A stretch of DNA of 5,301 bases from Prolixibacteraceae bacterium (GTDB lineage Bacteria; Bacteroidota; Bacteroidia; Bacteroidales; Prolixibacteraceae). Shown here in pieces: positions 1 to 5,301 of this stretch; position 1 is the stretch's first letter, and each line of letters opens with the position of its first letter. The DNA lies in assembly GCA_003516705.1 (NCBI GenBank), contig DPCJ01000179.1, positions 1 to 5,301 on the forward strand, read 5' to 3'. The position numbers and the translations under genes are program-made. The notes under the pieces are model-generated. The model saw only the letters and a list, made by a program, of their open reading frames with translations. It had not been told where the DNA came from and searched no databases.

Positions 1-804
1 TTTAAATGGGAACTGGGTGGAAGCATCGGTCATTACAAAAATACAATCGAATCATTGCCTGACGGCGTTGAATACATTACCTCGTTGTACGGAGCAGACA
101 TCCTGACTTCGGTTGGAAATTCAGCAGGTGTGTTTTACGGTTACAAAACACTTGGCGTTTTTACAGGCGAAGAAGCTGCCGCCAGCGCGAATTTGAGACT
201 GATTGACGAAGATGGTGGTTCCCAATACTTCAAAGCTGGTGATATTCATTTTGAGGATTTCAAAAGCGATGGTATCATTGACGAGAACGACCGCCAGGTA
301 ATTGGTAATCCAAATCCTGACTTTTTTGGCTCTTTCAACAGCAAAATCGATATTGGAAATTTTACTTTGGATATGCTTTTCACCTATTCGTATGGTAACG
401 ACGTTTACAACGCCCTCCGCGCAAACCTCGAATCGGGGAGTGTGTTTACAAACCAGTCAACAGCAGTGCTGAACCGCTGGTTTTATGAGGGACAGGAAAC
501 GATTCAACCCAAAGCAACTTACATGGATCCGATGGGTAATTCACGTTTCTCTGACCGTTGGATTGAAGATGGTTCGTACCTGCGTTTTAAAACTTTGTCG
601 CTGGGATACAATATTCCGTTGAAAAATGCTGCAATAGAGGGACTCAAAATCTGGGTGTCGGGAAACAACCTTTTCACATTTACAAACTATCTGGGTCGCG
701 ATCCGGAAGTATCAGTGAACAATGATGTTTTGTACCAGGGAATTGATGCCGGAATGCTGCCGCTTACAAGAAGTTATTTTATAGGGATAAAAATGAACCT
801 GTAA
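1..804 (+). CDS. SusC-like TonB-dependent outer-membrane receptor, C-terminal part (5' truncated by window edge)
   Basis: The frame is open from base 1, reading FKWELGGSIGHYKN, and ends at TAA 802-804, so 267 C-terminal residues are visible; the plug and most of the barrel lie outside the window. Members of this family are 22-stranded outer-membrane barrels that import oligosaccharides with TonB energy, in complex with a SusD lipoprotein. SusC/RagA-type signatures are visible in order: a GVFYGYKTLGVFTGEE stretch; AGDIHFEDF followed by SDGIIDENDRQVIGNPNPDF (about residues 79-108); DRWIEDGSYLRFK (185-197); and NNLFTFTNYLGRDPEV (222-237). These are hallmark C-terminal barrel segments of the SusC family. 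The last residue is Leu (GIKMNL) rather than the common terminal Phe. The TTG at base 55 is an internal Leu codon, not a start. The susD-like gene follows after 60 bp on the same strand, so the two are almost certainly co-transcribed. The substrate cannot be read from this part; arabinan is suggested only by the neighbouring enzyme. Confidence 0.95.
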   Translation, partial: FKWELGGSIGHYKNTIESLPDGVEYITSLYGADILTSVGNSAGVFYGYKTLGVFTGEEAAASANLRLIDEDGGSQYFKAGDIHFEDFKSDGIIDENDRQVIGNPNPDFFGSFNSKIDIGNFTLDMLFTYSYGNDVYNALRANLESGSVFTNQSTAVLNRWFYEGQETIQPKATYMDPMGNSRFSDRWIEDGSYLRFKTLSLGYNIPLKNAAIEGLKIWVSGNNLFTFTNYLGRDPEVSVNNDVLYQGIDAGMLPLTRSYFIGIKMNL

Positions 805-851
805 CCAGTTGGCTGAAATTGTAGAAATGACACGAAATCAGGAATTGTTTT

Positions 852-864
852 AAAGAAAAAAAAG
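852..864 (+). promoter_or_regulatory. A-rich translation-initiation leader of the susD-like gene
   Basis: The 13 bases directly before the ATG at 865 are all A except two G. There is no GGAGG-like Shine-Dalgarno match. Bacteroidota genes commonly start translation from A-rich, SD-less leaders, so this supports 865 as the true start. The rest of the 60-bp susC-susD spacer shows no promoter or terminator, consistent with one transcript. Confidence 0.5.
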
Positions 865-2505
865 ATGAAGAAAATCAATCAAATATTATTCGGACTAATC
901 ATTCTGGCAGTAATGACAAGCAGTTGCGACTCAATGCTCGATGTCCAGTCCGAACGTAACATGTTTCCGGAAGATCATAAGATTGACTCGCCAAACGACT
1001 CAATTTATTCGATGATTGGCATTTTTACCCAGCTTCAGAAACTGGCCGACAGGTATGTTGTGCTGGGCGAACTCAGGGCCGATTTAATGGATGTTACCGA
1101 AAATGCACGACTCGAACTGAAAGAAATAAGTAACCTTGAAATCGATTCAGATAATCCGTACAATGTGATTGAAGACTACTACGCGGTAATTAATCATTGT
1201 AATTATCTAATAAACAATATTGATACGGCTTTTATTTCGGGCGGTGAAAAATCGCTTTTAAAAGAATATGCAGCCGCCAAAGCCATCCGTGCCTGGACCT
1301 ACATGCAGCTTGCCATGAATTACGGAAAAGCCAAGTATTACAGCGAGCCGCTTTTAAGCGTTCAGTCTGCACAAACCCAATTTCCGGAGTATTCAATAAA
1401 TGAACTTGTGCCAGTTTTAATTCAGGAACTTGAACCCGTGAAAAGCGTTGAAACACCCGGACGGATTTCGCTCGGACCTGATATGTCAAGCGAAAAACTC
1501 TTTTTCCCGATACCGCTGTTATTAGGCGACCTGTATATGTGGAGCGGACAATTTGAAAATGCCACCCGCGAATATTATTCGCTGATTGAAGAAAACCGAT
1601 ACGTGATTGACGACAGGTACAGTTCAACCTGGACTGTGGATAACGGCGTTTTTGTTGAAAGAGATATGTTTGATCAGAATTACCTCGATATTTTTGAACT
1701 GACAAACAACGAGCAAATTACGATGATTGCAGGATCGACAGAATTGGGTGAAGTAGATGAAATGTTTAAAATAACAATTAGTGATTGGGAAGTGAAAGCT
1801 TCACAGGTCGCTATCAACAATTGGGAAGGGCAAACCTATTACTACAACGAAAATGCAACTATTCCGGGAGATTTGCGGGGCTCAGTTGGATCTTATATAA
1901 ATTCGGTATCCGGCACCAATAGTTTAGGCGGTGCTGATGCGATTTTAAAATATTATTTGATGTGGAGCGAAGCTGAAGTTTCGAAAGCTGTGATGGTTTA
2001 CCGGGTTGCCACACTTTACCTGCGTTACGCCGAAGCTGTGAACCGTGCCGGCAAACCTAACCTGGCTTTTGCTGTGTTGAAACACGGAATGAATGCCGAT
2101 GCCCTGGCAGTTGACTCAATTGTGCCCCGCCACGAAAAGTACAGCGTTTACACTGATTCAACAGGGACTTTTATTGATTATGTCAATTTCAACAATATTG
2201 CTTTTGATAATAATATTGGAGTGCATTCACGTGGCTGCGGAAATATGGACCTGGCGACCGACTATGTAATTCCGGTATTGAACACAAAAGAGGATTCCAT
2301 TCTTTATGTTGAAGATAAAATTATTGAAGAACTGGCGCTTGAAACCGCATTCGAAGGCAGTCGTTTTCACGATTTGATGAGAATTGCAATTCGACGAAAT
2401 AATCCGGCATTCCTGGCCGATAAAATTGCGGCAAAACATACAGGAAACGAACAGGCAATCCGCTCAAAATTAATGGATGAAAATAACTGGTATCTGAAAA
2501 AGTAA
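865..2505 (+). CDS. RagB/SusD family surface glycan-binding lipoprotein
   Basis: This is a complete 546-residue protein, a usual length for SusD homologues. It begins with a lipoprotein signal: basic MKK, hydrophobic ILFGLIILAV, then MTSSC with the lipidation Cys at residue 21. The following DSMLD matches the CxxxLD start of mature SusD proteins. The N-terminal helical region includes a TPR-like segment AAAKAIRAWTYMQLAMNYG (about 136-154). The C-terminal family signature is clear at 493-506, ETAFEGSRFHDLMR, and the protein ends at NWYLKK. SusD proteins sit on the outer face of the outer membrane as a lid over the SusC barrel and bind glycan before import; they have no catalytic activity. The gene is 60 bp downstream of the SusC-like gene, the standard pairing. 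The ligand cannot be predicted from sequence alone. The convergent GH43 arabinanase makes arabinan oligosaccharides a reasonable guess, but the genes are not in one operon. Confidence 0.96.
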   Translation: MKKINQILFGLIILAVMTSSCDSMLDVQSERNMFPEDHKIDSPNDSIYSMIGIFTQLQKLADRYVVLGELRADLMDVTENARLELKEISNLEIDSDNPYNVIEDYYAVINHCNYLINNIDTAFISGGEKSLLKEYAAAKAIRAWTYMQLAMNYGKAKYYSEPLLSVQSAQTQFPEYSINELVPVLIQELEPVKSVETPGRISLGPDMSSEKLFFPIPLLLGDLYMWSGQFENATREYYSLIEENRYVIDDRYSSTWTVDNGVFVERDMFDQNYLDIFELTNNEQITMIAGSTELGEVDEMFKITISDWEVKASQVAINNWEGQTYYYNENATIPGDLRGSVGSYINSVSGTNSLGGADAILKYYLMWSEAEVSKAVMVYRVATLYLRYAEAVNRAGKPNLAFAVLKHGMNADALAVDSIVPRHEKYSVYTDSTGTFIDYVNFNNIAFDNNIGVHSRGCGNMDLATDYVIPVLNTKEDSILYVEDKIIEELALETAFEGSRFHDLMRIAIRRNNPAFLADKIAAKHTGNEQAIRSKLMDENNWYLKK

Positions 2506-2513
2506 AGCTTTTT
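2497..2513. terminator. Weak stem-loop at the convergent gene junction
   Basis: AAAAAG (2497-2502) and CTTTTT (2508-2513) can form a 6-bp stem around a 5-nt loop that contains the susD stop codon. The stem is almost all A-T and has no separate U-tract after it, so it would be a poor intrinsic terminator in either direction. It is the only hairpin I can see in or next to the 35-bp gap between the susD-like and GH43 genes. It may be chance in AT-rich sequence. Confidence 0.2.
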
Positions 2514-2540
2514 GGGTGCCTGATTTTTAAGTGATTCGAT

Positions 2541-4556
2541 TTAATTTTTGACGATTTTTCTGACAACGGTTTTATTATCGGCATCAATCTTTAAAAGGTA
2601 GATACCTGAATGAAGGTCTCCGACATTCAGCTTGTTTTTTCCTGTGGAAAGATTGAATTCACTGATTTTTTGCCCGGTTTGGTTGTAAACTGTCAGTTTC
2701 CCGTTTTTGCTGCTTTCCACATATAATTCCTGATTTGCCGGATTTGGATAAACTGCAAACTGATTACCGTCAGTTACATCGTTTGCAGCTGTGGGTTTGC
2801 CAAGTTGTGTGATGGTAATCATTTCTGAAATTCCACCATTCGACGTAATGTAAACCCGGTTTTTCCGGTCGTTTGTGCCCGTATTTTCCGAGAATGCTAT
2901 TTTCAGTGAATCGTTTCCAACTCCAGAAAAATCGACTTTCAACCAAGTTTCGTACAATACTGAAGCGTTCCACAGACCATTGCTTTCCACAAAAATGCTG
3001 CTGTCGGTACCTGCAACATGCTCAACCGTTAATTTGGTTTCAGAAACCAAAAGCGATTCATGAAATGGAATCATATTCCAGCGCAGATAATCCTGGGCAG
3101 TCAAAGTTCTGAGCGAAATCTTAACATCACTGCTGGTTGGTGTTGTAAGCCCCCAGCCAACATCTTTGGTTGACGGATAAATTATAGTTTTCCCTCCGGG
3201 TGAAGTCACTGTTCTGAAACGTTGATTTATCGCGCCTTCATATTCCGAAGTCATCAGCAGGGAAGTTGCATTGTCTGTTCCACCTGCCTCAATAAACATT
3301 TCAGGAGCGGCATAGTTTGAAATAGCATATTCACCGGCTCCCAAAGACTTGAATACCCATTTTGGGGTTTGCAGAGTTGTATCCGGTGTGTACTGGAAAA
3401 TTGCTGTGCTATCGGCGATTGTGTGATTAAATGCATCAGCAACCTTTTTGCTGTAAATATTCTCAATGGTATAAACACCTTCGTCCACAAAATCAAGCGA
3501 AATAGAAGGCCAGCCATCATTTCCCCAAAGTAGTTTTGCCAGGCCGAGTGTTGGCCCTCCCTGGTTGTTCACTGCCGGATTCGGATAATAACCGTTGGGG
3601 TCGTAATAATGAAAAGTTACATAGTCAACATCATTTTCGCTGTACATGCCAAAATGCCCCGGCCCGAAATAGCGGTCGTCGGTTCCGCGGCTGTTATCGT
3701 GCTTCAGCACAACAGTTCCGCCGCTGGGTTGCCCGGTTAACCGCAACGCTTTTCCCGTTTTATCCAAAAACGGACCTTTCGGGTTTGCCGACCTTCCCAT
3801 CACCATATAATAGGTACTCGCAATGCCGGCACAGCACCCTCCTTTGTTGTAAAAAAGGTAATAGTACCCGTTACGATAAATCATTGAAGCGCCCTCTCCC
3901 TCGCCATAATTATAGCTTTGCGGGCCAGTCCATGAATTTGCAATGCTTGTGCCCGGAAGATTGCCGGCAGTTGTTTTTGGTTTTCCTGAAATTGAATCTA
4001 TTTCAGTAATCACAATTCCCTGCTCATTAAACGAACCATAAACCATCCATATTTTACCATCGGGTCCTCTCATCAGCGATGGATCGATTGCATTTAATGC
4101 CAATCCGGGCTGGTACGACCAGATTCCCAGAAAACCAACATCAACCCACTGAAAATCCGGGTCGTTTGGATTAAGCGTTTTGTTTGTTACACACCCGATT
4201 GTTGAAGTCATGGTTCCCCATTCGGAACACGAATAGTACAGGTAGTATTTGTCATTCATAAAAATGATATCAGGGGCCCAGAAATTTCCGTCAAATTTGC
4301 CCACATAATTTTTAATCCAGGCCGGAAAGGCAGTTTTTGTAAACGGTGTCGGACCTGCCTGCCAGCTTATCAGGTCTTTTGAATACATGCTGTAAATACC
4401 ATCCCCCGTTCCAAAAACCCAGTAGGTGTCATCGCATTTTACAATTTTAGATGGGTCGTGAATACCGGCCGGCCAGCGTTGTCCCTGGGCTGCGAAACCA
4501 GCGGAAAAGACACATGTGAATACAACGAGTTGTTTGATATATTTTCTTAATGTCAT
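2541..4556 (-). CDS. Secreted GH43 arabinanase (probable arabinan endo-1,5-alpha-L-arabinosidase) with ricin-type, BACON and T9SS domains
   Basis: From the chosen start the protein has 671 residues. It opens with a signal peptide (basic MTLRKYIKQ, hydrophobic core, cleavage near AAQG, about residue 23-25). The GH43 five-bladed propeller spans about 30-355. Candidate catalytic residues are Asp34 in IHDPS (base), Asp158 in NAIDPS (pKa modulator) and Glu221 in GEGASMIYRNGYYYLF (acid). WAPD (94-97), the CC-x-G-x-x-STY motif (241-249) and GPGH (298-301), whose His binds the central metal in arabinanases, all point to the arabinanase subfamilies, which cut alpha-1,5-arabinan. About 358-498 is a ricin-type beta-trefoil, 502-587 a BACON domain (ending ITQLG), and 598-671 a T9SS type A sorting domain starting FAVYPNPA. 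Start: ATG at 4556 puts the n-region directly before the hydrophobic core; ATG at 4565 (MRIM...) is equally possible. The frame stays open to an ATG at 4673, but those extra residues do not look like protein. Exo- rather than endo-action cannot be excluded. Confidence 0.92.
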   Translation of the reverse strand: MTLRKYIKQLVVFTCVFSAGFAAQGQRWPAGIHDPSKIVKCDDTYWVFGTGDGIYSMYSKDLISWQAGPTPFTKTAFPAWIKNYVGKFDGNFWAPDIIFMNDKYYLYYSCSEWGTMTSTIGCVTNKTLNPNDPDFQWVDVGFLGIWSYQPGLALNAIDPSLMRGPDGKIWMVYGSFNEQGIVITEIDSISGKPKTTAGNLPGTSIANSWTGPQSYNYGEGEGASMIYRNGYYYLFYNKGGCCAGIASTYYMVMGRSANPKGPFLDKTGKALRLTGQPSGGTVVLKHDNSRGTDDRYFGPGHFGMYSENDVDYVTFHYYDPNGYYPNPAVNNQGGPTLGLAKLLWGNDGWPSISLDFVDEGVYTIENIYSKKVADAFNHTIADSTAIFQYTPDTTLQTPKWVFKSLGAGEYAISNYAAPEMFIEAGGTDNATSLLMTSEYEGAINQRFRTVTSPGGKTIIYPSTKDVGWGLTTPTSSDVKISLRTLTAQDYLRWNMIPFHESLLVSETKLTVEHVAGTDSSIFVESNGLWNASVLYETWLKVDFSGVGNDSLKIAFSENTGTNDRKNRVYITSNGGISEMITITQLGKPTAANDVTDGNQFAVYPNPANQELYVESSKNGKLTVYNQTGQKISEFNLSTGKNKLNVGDLHSGIYLLKIDADNKTVVRKIVKN

Positions 4557-4579
4557 GATCCTCATTTGAAAGCTTGCCG

Positions 4580-4614
4580 TAATTACTGAATCGGTTGAAT
4601 TATTTCTGAATCCG
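4580..4614. repeat. Two-copy direct repeat (CTGAATC core) upstream of the GH43 gene
   Basis: TAATTACTGAATCGG (4580-4594) and TTATTTCTGAATCCG (4600-4614) match at 12 of 15 positions, with an identical 7-bp core CTGAATC. Their starts are exactly 20 bp apart, about two helical turns. The region also contains a 6-bp inverted repeat, AATCGG (4589-4594) and CCGATT (4612-4617), separated by 17 nt. The repeat lies 24-58 bp before the GH43 start. It could be a binding site for a dimeric regulator or a structured leader, but a short repeat in AT-rich DNA may also be chance. Confidence 0.4.
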
Positions 4615-4634
4615 ATTTTATGGCTTAAAAATAC

Positions 4635-4669
4635 CAAATAAAAACAATCAGTATTCCGTAAAATCCAAA
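4635..4669 (-). promoter_or_regulatory. Candidate Bacteroidota-type promoter for the GH43 gene
   Basis: On the minus strand TTTG (4669-4666) is followed after 23 nt by TTTATTTG (4642-4635). This resembles the Bacteroidota consensus TTTG / TAnnTTTG, with one mismatch in the -7 box (T for the consensus A) and a spacer at the long end of the accepted range. Transcription would start near 4628, giving a leader of about 70 nt that contains the direct repeat. It lies directly after the terminator of the upstream gene, where an independent promoter would be expected. The match is imperfect, so this is only a candidate. Confidence 0.3.
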
Positions 4670-4670
4670 C

Positions 4671-4714
4671 CAAAAAAATTAAAGGGCCATCCGAAAATTA
4701 ACGGACAGCCCTTT
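4671..4714 (-). terminator. Rho-independent terminator of the LamG gene
   Basis: Read on the minus strand, AAAGGGCTGTCCG (4714-4702) pairs with CGGATGGCCCTTT (4693-4681) around an 8-nt loop. This gives 13 consecutive pairs, two of them G-U wobbles, followed at once by AATTTTTTT (4679-4671). On the plus strand the two wobble positions become C-A and A-C mismatches and the trailing T-run is only four bases. Structure and U-tract therefore both favour minus-strand transcripts, which places it as the terminator about 30 nt after the stop codon of the LamG gene. Confidence 0.85.
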
Positions 4715-4744
4715 TAAAAAAACAAATACTATAAGATTATGAAA

Positions 4745-5301
4745 CTATTCTGTTTTAAATACTTTGAAAGTTTTTTGTGAATCATCACTCTGAACTTTCA
4801 TAATGTACATACCCCGGTTTTGAACATTTACTGTTTCACGGCTGCTTTCAATCTGTTTTTTAACAACCAGTTTTCCAACCAGGTCATAAACAGTAATCAT
4901 ACCGCGTGTTCCGCTGGTCTCAACAGTAAAGTCGCCGGCTGAATAAGTCGGGTAAACCTTAATTGAAGCTTCACCTATGGTAGAAATTGCAGTTGTGAAA
5001 TCATTTGCTCTTTGTGCAATTGTTGCAGCATCCATTTCACCTTCATAAATATTCAGTTCTTCCATAGAACCCTGCCAAAGTGGATCGCCCGGATAAACAT
5101 CTTTACCAATTAAAGCAACAGTTTTACCAACATTGGCCAGTGAGTTGTTTCCAGTCAAAGGTGCGGTTCCAATCAGTACTCCATCGATGTATAATTTGAT
5201 ATCCGTTTCATTGATCACAGTAATCCAATGATGTGTCTTGGTATCGTTTATCTCGGCACCATTCACACCATTTTCAGTAGCCCACGGATCAGTGGTATTC
5301 A
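4745..5301 (-). CDS. LamG-like (concanavalin A-fold) domain protein with T9SS sorting domain, C-terminal part (5' truncated by window edge)
   Basis: The stop is TAG at 4747-4745 and the frame stays open to the window edge, giving 184 whole codons. The GTG at 5266 is an internal Val (ENGVNGAE), not a start. Residues about 1-100 are the second half of a LamG/Laminin_G_3 beta-sandwich: HHWITVINETDIKLYIDGVL (23-42), the strand pair with the typical LYxDG turn, then WQGSMEELNIYEGEMD (75-90), the usual closing G-x-[DE]-E-x-x-[IV]-Y segment. Residues about 113-184 are a T9SS type A C-terminal domain (IKVYPTYSAGDFTVE ... GMYIMKV ... FKVFKTE), which directs export across the outer membrane and surface attachment or release. 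The YPT variant replaces the common YPNP. LamG domains bind carbohydrate or protein and are often fused to glycoside hydrolases in Bacteroidota; nothing catalytic is visible here. The gene runs in the same direction as the GH43 gene but is separated from it by a strong terminator. Confidence 0.88.
   Translation of the reverse strand, partial: NTTDPWATENGVNGAEINDTKTHHWITVINETDIKLYIDGVLIGTAPLTGNNSLANVGKTVALIGKDVYPGDPLWQGSMEELNIYEGEMDAATIAQRANDFTTAISTIGEASIKVYPTYSAGDFTVETSGTRGMITVYDLVGKLVVKKQIESSRETVNVQNRGMYIMKVQSDDSQKTFKVFKTE

Noticed and set aside
1232..1705. 157-codon open frame on the minus strand inside the susD-like gene
   Set aside because: It is antisense to a well-supported SusD protein, rich in Arg, Cys and Trp, with no family signature.
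2227..2587. Two minus-strand open frames spanning the susD end and the convergent gap
   Set aside because: They overlap the conserved SusD C-terminus and the T9SS domain on the wrong frame and show no plausible protein features.
3536..4009. 157-codon open frame on the plus strand inside the GH43 gene
   Set aside because: It is antisense to the conserved GH43 domain, has low-complexity Arg/Ser/Cys-rich composition and no recognisable domain.
4557..4673. Longer GH43 reading frame starting at ATG 4673 (39 extra N-terminal residues)
   Set aside because: The extra residues are unlike a signal peptide or domain and would bury the obvious secretion signal (MTLRKYIKQ plus hydrophobic core). They would also cover the candidate promoter and direct repeat. 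A start at 4556 or 4565 is much more likely.
4681..4714. The 4681-4714 hairpin as a bidirectional terminator or a mobile-element inverted repeat
   Set aside because: On the plus strand two central positions mismatch and the T-run is short. No transposase or target duplication is nearby. A minus-strand terminator explains it fully.
4739..4780. Plus-strand mini-ORF (MKLFCFKYFESFL) after the terminator hairpin
   Set aside because: It has 13 codons and lies antisense to the LamG gene's C-terminal codons, so it is most likely chance.
1..5301. tRNA, rRNA, CRISPR, insertion sequence, phage or defence genes
   Set aside because: Almost all of the window is accounted for by four well-recognised genes. 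The gaps (60, 35 and 188 bp) contain no clover-leaf, repeat array or transposon end.

Overview
The window looks like part of a polysaccharide utilisation locus (PUL) from a member of the Bacteroidota that has a type IX secretion system (T9SS). Three things support this. There is a SusC-like TonB-dependent receptor followed directly by a SusD-like lipoprotein. There are two secreted proteins ending in T9SS type A sorting domains. Start codons are preceded by A-rich sequence or by no clear Shine-Dalgarno site. SusCD together with T9SS and a LamG protein fits a marine or environmental Bacteroidales/Marinilabiliales-type organism (for example a Prolixibacteraceae relative) better than a gut Bacteroides. 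The taxonomic placement is inference.

Layout, left to right. The plus strand carries the C-terminal 267 residues of a SusC-like outer-membrane receptor (1-804). After 60 bp comes a complete SusD-like glycan-binding lipoprotein (865-2505). The minus strand converges on it with only a 35-bp gap. There lies a complete multidomain enzyme, GH43 arabinanase - ricin-type beta-trefoil - BACON - T9SS domain (2541-4556). Upstream of it is a 188-bp intergenic region. It holds a strong rho-independent terminator for the next minus-strand gene, a weak candidate Bacteroidota promoter for the GH43 gene, and a 20-bp-spaced direct repeat that could be a regulator site. The window ends inside the C-terminal part of a LamG-domain protein with a T9SS domain (4745-5301, minus strand).

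How the genes may work together (family knowledge plus inference): the T9SS-exported GH43 enzyme would cut alpha-1,5-linked arabinan outside the cell or at its surface. The SusD-like lipoprotein would capture the oligosaccharides and the SusC-like barrel would import them using TonB energy. The LamG protein is probably another surface or secreted carbohydrate-active or adhesive protein, but the visible part does not show its catalytic module, if it has one. I see no RNA genes, CRISPR, insertion sequences or prophage. The system is of a known kind. The points most worth checking are the enzyme's domain architecture and the regulatory layout of the 4557-4744 intergenic region.
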